This document shows positions 32,388 through 41,700 of a DNA stretch of 64,000 nucleotides, one piece after another (the first letter of the stretch is position 1; the number at the start of each line of letters is the position of its first letter). The notes under the pieces were generated by a model. That model was not told where the DNA came from, did no database searches, and saw only the letters and a program-made list of their open reading frames with translations. This DNA is from Actinobacteria bacterium OV320 (GTDB lineage Bacteria > Actinomycetota > Actinomycetes > Streptomycetales > Streptomycetaceae). The DNA lies in contig LJCX01000029.1 in NCBI GenBank assembly GCA_001298545.1, positions 620,001 through 684,000 of the forward strand, in the 5' to 3' direction. Position numbers and translations under genes: made by a program.

Positions 32388-32624
32388 ATGGACAGCTCGG
32401 ACCGCACGGACAGCGCGGACGGCACGGAAAGTGCGGACGGCGCGGACGGCGCGGACCGCGTGGAGCCCACGGGAGACCTGTCGGCGCTGCCGGACCTGAC
32501 GGAGCTGAGCCTGGCCGAGCTGGCGACGGTTCAACACCCTTTGCTCCAGGAGGTGTTGGCGGATCTGCGCGAGCGGGCCAGGCGGCCGAGCGAGATGCTC
32601 TGGGGATGGGCCAACTCCTTCTGA
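32388..32624 (+). CDS. Candidate FxsA-like RiPP precursor ending WGWANSF
   Basis: 78 residues from ATG 32388 with GAGGGG eight bases upstream. It has an acidic Ser/Asp/Ala leader (residues 1-30, ADGADGADRVE), a conserved-looking helix (LSALPDLTELSLAELATVQHPLL) and a C-terminal end RPSEMLWGWANSF. Position just before an FxsB-type radical SAM gene and the small size mark it as the modified peptide of an FxSxx-type system. The classic FxSxx end is missing. The aromatic-rich end offers W-x-N (WAN) and W-x-W as three-residue cyclophane sites. It is preceded by 41 bases after the SAV_2336 gene and followed by a 172-base gap without another small gene. Confidence 0.75.
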   Translation: MDSSDRTDSADGTESADGADGADRVEPTGDLSALPDLTELSLAELATVQHPLLQEVLADLRERARRPSEMLWGWANSF

Positions 32625-32796
32625 ACACCCGCCCGGCCCACCACGGAGTGCCTCCCGCGCGCCACACCGGTTTCGGTCGTGTCGTCCACCGAATCGGCCA
32701 GCGTCACCCGCTCGGCGTTTGGGCCGTCCCCCGGGACGGGAAGCGGTTCCCTTACGAGCGGTTTCGTGGCGCGGGCATACGACGGGGGGTGCTGAT

Positions 32797-33999
32797 GTGG
32801 CGGAACAGCACGCGCCCTTCCGGCAGTTCATCGTCAAGGTCCATGGGCGTTGCAACCTCGCCTGCCGGTACTGCTACCTGTACGAGGGCCCCGACGACAC
32901 CTGGCGCGGCCGCCCCGCCGCCGCGCCCCCGGAGGTCCTGGACCGCACCGCCTCCCGCATCGCCGAGCACGCGCGCGCCCACGGTCTGACCGCCCTCTCG
33001 CTGATCCTGCACGGTGGCGAGCCGCTGCTGGCCGGAGCGGAGACGCTCGGCCGGTTCACCGCCCTGGTCCGCGACCGCGCCCCGGCCGGCTGCACGGTCC
33101 GCGCCGTCGTCCAGACCAATGCCACCCTGCTGACCGAACCGCGCCTGGCGATCCTGGCCCGGCACCGGATCGGTGTCGGCATCAGCCTCGACGGAGGTCT
33201 CCCGGCCCACAACGCACGGCGCGTCGACCACGCGGGGCGCCCCTCGTGGCCCGCCGCCGCGCGCGGGGCGCGCCTCGTCGCCGACCGCTTCCCGGAGTCG
33301 TACGCCGGAATCCTGGCGGTCGTCGACGTCACACAGGACCCGGTGCAGACGTACGAGTCGCTGCTCGCCCTGCGCCCGCCGGCCCTGGACCTGCTTCTGC
33401 CGCACGGGAACTGGTCGGAGCCGCCGCCGCACTGGGACGGCACCGGAACGGTGTACGGCGGCTGGCTGTGCACCGTCTTCGACCGCTGGTGGAAGGCCGG
33501 GCGCCGGGAGACGCGGGTGCGGCTGTTCGAGGAGTGCATCGCGCTGCTGCTCGGCCTGCCGGCGATCACGGAAGCGCTGGGGCTGCAGCCCTTCGACGCC
33601 GTGGTGGTCGAGACGGACGGGGCGATCGAGCAGGTGGACTCCCTGAAGTCCGCCTACGAGGGCGCGGCCCGTACCGGGCTGGACGTCTTCCGGCACGGGT
33701 TCGACGAGGCCCTGCGGCATCCGGGGGTGCGCGCCCGGCAGGCGGGCGCGACGGCCCTCGCCGAGCAGTGCCGCGCCTGCCCGCTGGTCTCGGTCTGCGG
33801 AGGCGGTCACTACGTCCACCGGTACCGGGCGGGGCACGGCTTCCGTAACCCCTCCGTGTACTGCGCCGACCTCCAGCGCTTCATCCGCCACGTGGCCACC
33901 CGGCTCGGCGCCACGGCCTCCGCCACCACCGCCACCTCTGCCATGGCCACCGCTGTCGCCGCCGTCGTCCCGAGCTCACCTGAAGGGGGCATCCCGTGA
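32797..33999 (+). CDS. fxsB: FxsB-type radical SAM/SPASM peptide maturase
   Basis: 400 residues from GTG 32797 (VAEQHAPFRQFIVKVHGRCN) with a GGGGGGT ribosome site. An in-frame ATG further upstream would add 26 unrelated residues. The radical SAM cluster motif is C19-x3-C23-x2-C26 in CNLACRYCY. The GGEP motif is in LILHGGEPLLAG. The C-terminal auxiliary-cluster region holds CRACPLVSVCGGGHYVHRYRAG and GFRNPSVYCADL. FxsB-type enzymes form three-residue cyclophane crosslinks between an aromatic side chain and a residue two positions on. It overlaps the HExxH gene by GTGA. Confidence 0.92.
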   Translation: MAEQHAPFRQFIVKVHGRCNLACRYCYLYEGPDDTWRGRPAAAPPEVLDRTASRIAEHARAHGLTALSLILHGGEPLLAGAETLGRFTALVRDRAPAGCTVRAVVQTNATLLTEPRLAILARHRIGVGISLDGGLPAHNARRVDHAGRPSWPAAARGARLVADRFPESYAGILAVVDVTQDPVQTYESLLALRPPALDLLLPHGNWSEPPPHWDGTGTVYGGWLCTVFDRWWKAGRRETRVRLFEECIALLLGLPAITEALGLQPFDAVVVETDGAIEQVDSLKSAYEGAARTGLDVFRHGFDEALRHPGVRARQAGATALAEQCRACPLVSVCGGGHYVHRYRAGHGFRNPSVYCADLQRFIRHVATRLGATASATTATSAMATAVAAVVPSSPEGGIP

Positions 34000-35459
34000 T
34001 TCTCCCGGCGATCCCGGACCGGGCCCTCGCCGAACTCGGCCGGTCCGAGGGCGGCCCCGAAACGCTCGCACTCCTGGCCCGGGACCAGGACGCCCGGCGG
34101 CTGCTTCTGCTGCGTGCCGTGCTCGACGCGGCTCAGGCGGCGGACCCGGCCGTCTGCTCCGCGGCGCAGAAGTCGCGGTTGCGGGACGACTGGGCGCTGC
34201 TGGCCGAGGCGGACCGCGCCGTGCCCTCCGGTCTGCGCACTGCCGAGACCCCGGACCGGCCGGAACCCTCCTTCGCACGCACCCGCCTGCTGTACCCGCT
34301 CACCGGACCGTGGGCCCTGAGCTGTCTGCGCGGCCTGCACCCGGTGGAGCGACCTCCCACCGGGGAGAACGCGCGCGAACTCCGCCGCGCCCTGGCCCAC
34401 TTCAGCGGCCTCGCCGCCGTGGCCGCCGCACGTGCCGGGATCCCGTTCACCGCCGACCTGACAGCCCATGAAGGGGTGCTCCACCTTCCCTCCCTCGGGA
34501 CCCTGCGCATGGCGACAGCCGGCGACGTCCCGGTCCGGGCGACCTGCACCCGAGGCCGGGTGACGCTCCGCCAGCCCGATGCCGCGGACGTGATCGTGTT
34601 TCCGGAACGCGGGCTCGGCGCCTGGTCCGGGGCGCTCGCGTGGACACCGGCCCACGCGCTGCCCGGGCTGGTGCCCGAGGCCGATCCGCTGCCCCTGGAC
34701 GACCTCGACCCGTACCGCACGGCACGGGGCCATCCCCGCCACCGCGCGCTGAGCGCGCCGACGACCCTGGACGACCCGGAACGCAAACGGTGGCTGCAGG
34801 CCTGGTCGGGCACGGCCGCCGCGCTGCGCTCGGGCGGAGCGCACCGGGTGGCGGAGGCACTCGCGCTGCTGCGGTGCCTGGTTCCCCTGGAGATGCCGCC
34901 GGACGCGGAAGACGACGGAGACGGTGGCTGCAGCGCGACCCGGCGCGACGCGTTCGGCGCGCTGTTGTGCAGCACCCCGCCTTCGCCGGTGGCCTTCGCC
35001 GGGACCCTCGTCCACGAACTCCAGCACGCGAAACTGGCGGCGCTGAGCGACCTGACGACACTCCATCAAGCAGGCCCGGAGGCACGGTACTTCGCTCCCT
35101 GGAGACCCGACCCCCGACCGTTCGACGGCCTGTTGCAGGGCGCCTACGCGCATCTGGGGCTCGCGGACTTCTTCCAACGCCGCGCCCTCACCGCCGACCC
35201 GGCGCACCGGGAGTCGGCATGGGCCCAGCACGCCCGCTACCGGGCCCAGGTCGGTGCGGCCCTGCCCGCGCTCGTCGGGGCCCCGCACCTCACCGCCCCG
35301 GGGCGCCGGTTCGTCGACGCCATGGCCGCCGCCTACGAGGACATGGGCGCCCATCCCGCGCCCCGGGGCCACACGGCCAGGGCCCAGGCGTACCTGAAGG
35401 CCGCGCGCACCTTGTGGACACGGCGCCAGACCCCGTCCGTGCCACGGCCGAATGGGTGA
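33996..35459 (+). CDS. HExxH-motif peptide-modifying protein (putative aKG-dependent hydroxylase type)
   Basis: 487 residues from GTG 33996, overlapping fxsB by four bases. H340-E-L-Q-H344 in LVHELQHAKLAAL is the HExxH metal motif of the family that always accompanies FxsB-type maturases. The sequence before it is helical with little similarity to proteases, and after it comes DLTTLHQAGPEARYFAPWRPDPRP. The family has been described as a peptide modification enzyme and more recently named an alpha-ketoglutarate-dependent peptide beta-hydroxylase. I cannot confirm which from the sequence. It probably acts on the WGWANSF peptide after or beside the radical SAM enzyme. Confidence 0.85.
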   Translation: MILPAIPDRALAELGRSEGGPETLALLARDQDARRLLLLRAVLDAAQAADPAVCSAAQKSRLRDDWALLAEADRAVPSGLRTAETPDRPEPSFARTRLLYPLTGPWALSCLRGLHPVERPPTGENARELRRALAHFSGLAAVAAARAGIPFTADLTAHEGVLHLPSLGTLRMATAGDVPVRATCTRGRVTLRQPDAADVIVFPERGLGAWSGALAWTPAHALPGLVPEADPLPLDDLDPYRTARGHPRHRALSAPTTLDDPERKRWLQAWSGTAAALRSGGAHRVAEALALLRCLVPLEMPPDAEDDGDGGCSATRRDAFGALLCSTPPSPVAFAGTLVHELQHAKLAALSDLTTLHQAGPEARYFAPWRPDPRPFDGLLQGAYAHLGLADFFQRRALTADPAHRESAWAQHARYRAQVGAALPALVGAPHLTAPGRRFVDAMAAAYEDMGAHPAPRGHTARAQAYLKAARTLWTRRQTPSVPRPNG

Positions 35460-35589
35460 AGATACCGGCGCCGAGCCGTCCACTGCGGAAAGATCGTCGC
35501 GCCGAGGTGTCGTTCGCGGGCCCGCCGCACTTACCAGCGATGCGCCGAGGTTCTAGGATTTTCGTGGACTACGCGCTGGAGGCCGCTGC

Positions 35590-38500
35590 ATGTCTGGAGC
35601 TCGTACGCCGGTCGGGACGACCGTGGGGGAGGCGGCGAATCAGACCGTCACCATCAGCTTCGCCGGGTTCAACCGGGCTTGGGCGGCCTGGATCGGCGAC
35701 CGGCTGGAGCGCCGGGGGCTGCGCGTGGTGTTCCAGCGATGGGACTCGCCCGCGGACGTCCCGCTCGTGGACCTGCTGCGCCACCTGAAGATGGCCGAGG
35801 GCCGGATCCTCGTGCTCGTCAGCGAGTGGTATTTCCAACTGGGCCCGCGCACCCGCGAGGAGTGGAACGCGGCGCTGGGAGAGGTCGTGGGCCCCGACCC
35901 GTCCCGGTTCGCGGCCGTCTCGGTCACCACGGCGTCCGTGCCCACCGCCGCCGCCGTACTCGCCCCGGTCGAACTGATCAACGTGGGCGCCGACGAGGCC
36001 GAGCGGCGCCTGCTGGACCGGCTCGGCCTGCCCGCCGGACCGCTCCCGCAGGCGGCAGCGGTCGAGCGCCGCGCGCCGCGCTTCCCCGCGTCCATGCCCG
36101 AGGTGTGGGGCGGGGTGCCGCGCCGCAACACGCGCTTCACCGGCCGCGAGTCCCTCCTCAACGACGCCTATCACCAGCTGCAGGGCGCGGCGCCGGGCGC
36201 GGGCGTGGTGACGTTCCACGGCATGTCGGGAGTGGGCAAGACCCAGCTCGCCGCCGAGTACGTCTACCGCTTCGGCTCCGAGTACGACGTCGTCTGGTGG
36301 GTCAACGCCGAGAAACGGGTCACCTACCGACGGCTGCTGGCCGAACTGGCCCCCAAACTGGGCCTGCGGACCGGGCAGGAGTACGGCGAGCGGCTGCGCG
36401 CGGTGCGGGACTCGCTGCGCCGGGGCGACCCCTTCGCCCGCTGGCTGCTGATCCTGGACGGCGCCGACGAGCCCGACCAGATCTGGGACCTGGTGCCCAC
36501 CGGTCCCGGGCACGTGATCATCACCTCGCGCAACCCCGAGTGGAGCGAGCACAACAGCATGCTGCTGGAAGTGCCGGTGTACGCGCGTGACGAGTCGGTG
36601 GCGTTCATCCGCCGCCGCGCGCCGCGTCTCGCCGAGCCGGAGGCGGACCTGCTCGCGGAGGCGCTGGAGGACCTGCCGTTGCTGCTGGACCAGACGGCGG
36701 GCTGGCTCAACGACTCCGACCTGTCGGTCCAGGAGTACATCGGACTGCTGGAAGGCGGCATCGACCAGGACGTCGTGAAGGTCTCGGCGGACTTCCCGCT
36801 CGCCTTCCAGACCGCCTGGTCGATACTGCTGAACAAACTCCGCGAGACCGTCCCCGAGTCCGTCGACCTCCTGCGGCTGTGCACCTTCTTCGCGCCCGGT
36901 TTCATCCCCGTACGCCTCCTCAAGGAGATGCCGAGCGGCGACCTGCCCGAACAGATCGCCAGGCTGCTCAACGACCCGCTGCTGTGGAACAAGGCGATCA
37001 GTCAGCTGCGCCAGTACTCCGTGGTGCGCCTGGAGTCCCACGAGACCCTCGGCGACGAGGTGGTCTCCTCCGGTGAGTCTCTCTACCTGCACCGCATGGT
37101 CCACCAGATCGTCCAGAAGGACATGCCGGACGCGGACCGGGCCGAGTTCATCGATGTCGTGCGCAGGGCGCTGGCCGCGGCCGATCCGCGCCGGCCCACC
37201 GACACCCGCCTGTGGCAGCGGTACGCCGACATCGTGCCGCACCTGAAGTACGCGGACGTCCTCAACAGCCGGGACTCGGGTGTCCAGGGCCTGGTCCTCA
37301 ACTGTCTGCGCTACATGTACTTCTCCGGCGAGTACGTGGCCGGCAGCAAGCTCGGCGAACGCGCCATGGAGTCCTGGCGTTCGCTTCTCGGCGAGAGCCA
37401 CCCGAGGATCTGGGAACTGACGTTCCACTACGTCAACGTGCTGCGCGCCGGCGGTGAGTACGCGCGTACCGAGGCCCTCAACCGGGCGGCCGTCGACCAG
37501 CTGCGGGAGGAGCGGGGAGCGCAGGACCTGGAGCACCTGCGCTTCGCCAGCGGTCTCGCCGCCGACCTGCGCGGCCTGGGCCGCTACGAAGAGGCGCTCG
37601 AACTGTCCCGCTGGAGTCAGCTGGCCTACCACGAGCTCCTCGGCGAACAGGACTCACGCACTCTCAACGCCCGCAACAACGTGGCCGTCTCGCTGCGCCT
37701 GCTCGGCGCGTACCCGGAGGCGCTGGACATCGACCGGCAGGTCATGGAGGCGCGGCGGCTGGTGCTGAAGGGGCGTCACCCGTGGACGCTCGACTCGCAG
37801 ATCTCCTACTCCATCGACCTGCGGCTGCTGGGCCGCTACACCGAGGCCGAATCGATCCAGGCGCAGAGCGTCCGCGACAACGCGATCGTGATGGGGGACA
37901 GCAACCCGCAGACCCTGAAAGCCGAGTACAACCTCGCGCTGTGCCACTACCGCAACGGCGATCGCGCGCGGGCCGGCGAGCTCTTCAGCACCGTCCTGGA
38001 CAACGGCGAGCGGGTCATGGGCGAGACGCACCCGTGGACCCTCATGTTCGGCTGCGCCCAGAGCTGCTTCGCCCGGGAGCACGGCGATATCGACCAGGCC
38101 CGGGAGCTGAGCGAGGCCGTCGTCGCGCGCTACGAGGTGATGCTCGCCGACGACCATCCCTTCGTCGCCGGAGCCCGCGCCAACCAGGCGCTCATCCTGC
38201 GCAACGTGGGCGAACGCGAGCATGCCCACGTCCTCCTCGAACAGGCGCTGGCCGCCATGACGGAGGCGGTCGGGGAGAACCATCCCTGGAGTCTGGGGTG
38301 CGCCCTCAACGCCTCCGCCCTGCGCAACCTCGTCGGCGACACGGAGAGCGCGGCAGCGCTCAGCAGGGACACGGCGACCCGGGCCGCCGAGCTGCTCGGG
38401 CGCACCCACCCGCTCACCCTGTCGGCCCGCATCGCGTACGCGGCCGATCTGCGCGGACTGCGGGACCGGCGCCAGGCGGAGAAGGTCGAGCAGGAAGCCC

Positions 38501-38601
38501 TGTCGGATCTCGAGGCGACGCTGGGCAAGCAGCACGTGCACACCATCTCGGCACGCTCCCGCAACCGGCCGTACTGGGACTTCGAACCCCAGACGACCTG
38601 A
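35590..38601 (+). CDS. fxsT: FxsT-like protein: TIR-like domain, NB-ARC ATPase, TPR repeats
   Basis: 1003 residues from ATG 35590. The N-terminal domain (about 17-150: VTISFAGFNRAWAAWIGDRLERRGLRVVFQRWD ... GRILVLVSEWYFQLGPRTREEWNAAL) is TIR-like. The NB-ARC/STAND part (about 180-500) has P-loop GMSGVGKT (211-218), Walker B LLILDGADEP and the helical LPLLLDQTAGWL. From about 540 to the end are TPR units of the 42-residue kinesin-light-chain type, each with a HPWT or similar turn (RHPWTLDSQISYSIDLRLLGRY). Such proteins sense a ligand on the repeats and oligomerise the N-terminal effector. Here the FxSxx peptide is a possible ligand. It starts 130 bases after the HExxH gene. Confidence 0.88.
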   Translation: MSGARTPVGTTVGEAANQTVTISFAGFNRAWAAWIGDRLERRGLRVVFQRWDSPADVPLVDLLRHLKMAEGRILVLVSEWYFQLGPRTREEWNAALGEVVGPDPSRFAAVSVTTASVPTAAAVLAPVELINVGADEAERRLLDRLGLPAGPLPQAAAVERRAPRFPASMPEVWGGVPRRNTRFTGRESLLNDAYHQLQGAAPGAGVVTFHGMSGVGKTQLAAEYVYRFGSEYDVVWWVNAEKRVTYRRLLAELAPKLGLRTGQEYGERLRAVRDSLRRGDPFARWLLILDGADEPDQIWDLVPTGPGHVIITSRNPEWSEHNSMLLEVPVYARDESVAFIRRRAPRLAEPEADLLAEALEDLPLLLDQTAGWLNDSDLSVQEYIGLLEGGIDQDVVKVSADFPLAFQTAWSILLNKLRETVPESVDLLRLCTFFAPGFIPVRLLKEMPSGDLPEQIARLLNDPLLWNKAISQLRQYSVVRLESHETLGDEVVSSGESLYLHRMVHQIVQKDMPDADRAEFIDVVRRALAAADPRRPTDTRLWQRYADIVPHLKYADVLNSRDSGVQGLVLNCLRYMYFSGEYVAGSKLGERAMESWRSLLGESHPRIWELTFHYVNVLRAGGEYARTEALNRAAVDQLREERGAQDLEHLRFASGLAADLRGLGRYEEALELSRWSQLAYHELLGEQDSRTLNARNNVAVSLRLLGAYPEALDIDRQVMEARRLVLKGRHPWTLDSQISYSIDLRLLGRYTEAESIQAQSVRDNAIVMGDSNPQTLKAEYNLALCHYRNGDRARAGELFSTVLDNGERVMGETHPWTLMFGCAQSCFAREHGDIDQARELSEAVVARYEVMLADDHPFVAGARANQALILRNVGEREHAHVLLEQALAAMTEAVGENHPWSLGCALNASALRNLVGDTESAAALSRDTATRAAELLGRTHPLTLSARIAYAADLRGLRDRRQAEKVEQEALSDLEATLGKQHVHTISARSRNRPYWDFEPQTT

Positions 38602-38640
38602 TCCCGGACGCCCCGACCCCGGACGACCTGATCCCGGACG
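38592..38640 (+). repeat. 19-base direct repeat at the end of the FxsT gene
   Basis: GACGACCTGATCCCGGACG occurs at 38592-38610, spanning the stop codon, and exactly again at 38622-38640, a 30-base period. It probably arose by duplication. No role is visible. Confidence 0.7.
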
Positions 38641-38654
38641 ACGGCCCGGACGAA

Positions 38655-38701
38655 CGGCGAAGGGCCCGCCCCCCGAAACCTCGGGGGCGGGCCCTTCGCC
38701 G
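38655..38701. terminator. 19-base perfect hairpin between fxsT-like gene and kgd
   Basis: CGGCGAAGGGCCCGCCCCC at 38655-38673 is the exact reverse complement of 38683-38701. A 9-base loop lies between. It sits where the + strand run and the minus-strand kgd converge and should end both transcripts. A further palindrome GTCGGACGGTCGTCCGAC (38701-38718) follows at once. Confidence 0.85.
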
Positions 38702-38755
38702 TCGGACGGTCGTCCGACAGGTTCGTCGGACGGGTTCGTCAGGCGGTTCGCAGGC

Positions 38756-41700
38756 TCAGGCCTCGAACACCTCACGCACCAGCTGCTCCTGCTCCGCCTG
38801 GTGCCGCTTGGCGGAGCCGACCGCCGGGGACGAGCCGTGCGGGCGCGAGATGCGGCGCAGGCGCTCGCCGTGCGGCACGTCCGCGCCGACCGCGAGGTCC
38901 AGGTGGTCGATCAGGTTCAGGGCGATGAACGGCCAGGCGCCCTGGTTGGCCGGCTCCTCCTGGGTCCAGAGGTACTTCTCGGCGTTGGGGTACTTGTTGA
39001 CCTCCGCCTGGACCTCGGCACCCGGCAGCGGGTACAGCCGCTCGAGGCGGATGATCGCCGTGTCCGTGACGCCGCGCTTCTGACGCTCGGCCTCCAGGTC
39101 GTAGTAGACCTTGCCGGCGCAGAAGACGACCTTCTTCACGGCCGCCGGGTCGGTGATCGTCGAGTCGCCGATGACCGGGCGGAACTGGCCGCTCGTGAAC
39201 TCCTCCGCCTTCGACGCGGCGGCCTTGAGGCGCAGCATCGACTTCGGGGTGAAGACGACCAGCGGCTTGTGGTGCGGGTTGTGCACCTGCCACCGCAGGA
39301 GGTGGAAGTAGTTCGACGGGAGCGTGGGCATCGCGACCGTCATGTTGTTCTGGGCGCAGAGCTGGAGGAAGCGCTCGACGCGGGCCGAGGAGTGGTCCGG
39401 GCCCTGGCCCTCGTAGCCGTGGGGGAGGAGGAGCGTGACGCCGCTCGTCTGACCCCACTTCTGCTCGGCCGCCGAGATGTACTCGTCGACCACGGTCTGC
39501 GCGCCGTTGACGAAGTCGCCGAACTGCGCCTCCCACATCACGAGCGCGTCGGGGCGGGCCAGCGAGTAGCCGTACTCGAAGCCCATCACCGCGTACTCGG
39601 AGAGGAGGGAGTTGTAGACGTTGTAGCGCGCCTGCTCGTCGTTGAGGTACTGGAGCGGGGTGTGCTCCTCGCCCGTCTCGCGGTCGATGAGCACCGCGTG
39701 GCGCTGGCCGAAGGTGCCGCGCTGCGAGTCCTGGCCGGACAGCCGGACCGGAGTGCCCTCCAGCAGCAACGAGCCGACGGCCAGCGTCTCGCCCATGCCC
39801 CAGTCGATCGTGCCGTCCTCGACCATCGACGCCCGGCGCTGGAGCTGAGGCAGCAGGCGCGGGTGGACGTGGAAGTAGTCCGGGATGTTGACCTGGGACT
39901 CGGCGATGCGCTTGACGACCTCGGCGGAGACGGCGGTGTTCACCGCTACCGGGAAGTTGTCCTGCGGCTCGTGGGCGTCGCCGGCGGCGGGCTGCGCGGT
40001 GGCCTCGCGGACCTCCGTGAAGACCTTCTCCAGCTGGCCCTGGTAGTCCTGGAGCGCCTGCTCGGCCTCTTCCAGGGTGATGTCGCCGCGACCGATGAGG
40101 GACTCGGTGTACAGCTTGCGCACCGAGCGCTTCTTGTCGATCAGGTCGTACATCAGCGGCTGGGTGAAGGCCGGGTTGTCCGACTCGTTGTGACCGCGGC
40201 GGCGGTAGCAGATGAGGTCGATCACCACGTCCTTGTTGAACGCCTGACGGAACTCGAAGGCCAGCCGCGCGACGCGGACGACGGCCTCGGGGTCGTCGCC
40301 GTTCACGTGGAAGATCGGGGCCTCGATCATGCGCGCCACGTCCGTGGCGTACATCGAGGAGCGCGAGGACTCCGGGGCGGCGGTGAAGCCGACCTGGTTG
40401 TTGATGACGATGTGGACCGTGCCGCCCGTGCGGTAACCGCGCAGCTGCGACATGTTCAGGGTCTCGGCCACCACGCCCTGGCCCGCGAAGGCCGCGTCAC
40501 CGTGCAGGGCGACCGGCAGGACGGTGAAGTCCGTGCCGCCCTTGTTGATGATGTCCTGCTTGGCGCGGCTGATGCCCTCGATGATCGGGTCGACCGTCTC
40601 CAGGTGGGACGGGTTCGCGGCCAGCGAGACCTTGATCTGCTCGCCGTCCAGGCCCGTGAAGGTCCCCTCGGCGCCCAGGTGGTACTTCACGTCGCCGGAG
40701 CCGTGCATCGACTTCGGGTCGAGGTTGCCCTCGAACTCACGGAAGATCTGCGCGTACGACTTGCCAACGATGTTCGCGAGGACGTTCAGCCGGCCGCGGT
40801 GGGCCATGCCGATGACGACCTCGTCCAGCCGCGACTCGGCCGCGCTGTCCAGCACCGCGTCGAGCAGCGGGATGACGGACTCGCCGCCCTCCAGGGAGAA
40901 GCGCTTCTGGCCGACGTACTTCGTCTGCAGGAAGGTCTCGAAGGCCTCCGCCGCGTTCAGCCGGCGCAGGATGCGCAGCTGCTCCTCGCGCTCCGGCTTG
41001 CTGTGCGCGCGCTCGATGCGGTCCTGGATCCAGCGGCGCTGCTTCGGGTCCTGGATGTGCATGAACTCGACGCCGGTGGTGCGGCAGTACGAGTCGCGCA
41101 GCACGCCCAGGATGTCGCGCAGCTTCATCAGGGACTTGCCCGCGAAGCCGCCGACCGCGAACTCGCGCTCGAGATCCCACAGGGTGAGGCCGTGCTCGGT
41201 GATGTCCAGGTCGGGGTGCTTGCGCTGGCGGTACTCCAGCGGGTCGGTGTCGGCCATGACGTGGCCGCGGACCCGGTAGGAGTGGATCAGCTCGAAGACC
41301 CGGGCGGCCTTGGTGACGTCGTCGTCGTGGCTGGCGTCGATGTCCTTGAGCCAGCGGACCGGCTCGTAGGGGATGCGCAGCGCCTCGAAGATCTCGTCGT
41401 AGAAGCCGTTCTCCCCGAGGAGGGAGTTGGCGACGACGCGGAGGAACTCGCCGGATGCGGCGCCCTGGATGACCCGGTGGTCGTAGGTCGACGTGAGCGT
41501 CATGACCTTCGCGATGCCGAGCTTGTTCAGGGTGTCCTGGCTGGTGCCCTGGAACTCGGCGGGGTAGTCCATCGAGCCGACGCCCATGATGACCGACTGG
41601 CCGGGCATCAGACGCGGCACGGAGTGCACGGTGCCGAGACCGCCGGGGTTGGTCAGGGAGACCGTGACGCCGGTGAAGTCGTCCATCGTCAGCTTGCCGT

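Noticed and set aside
32719..32796. An earlier start for the radical SAM gene
   Set aside because: The extra 26 residues are Arg/Gly/Pro-rich, and the GTG at 32797 has a strong ribosome site and the expected family start.
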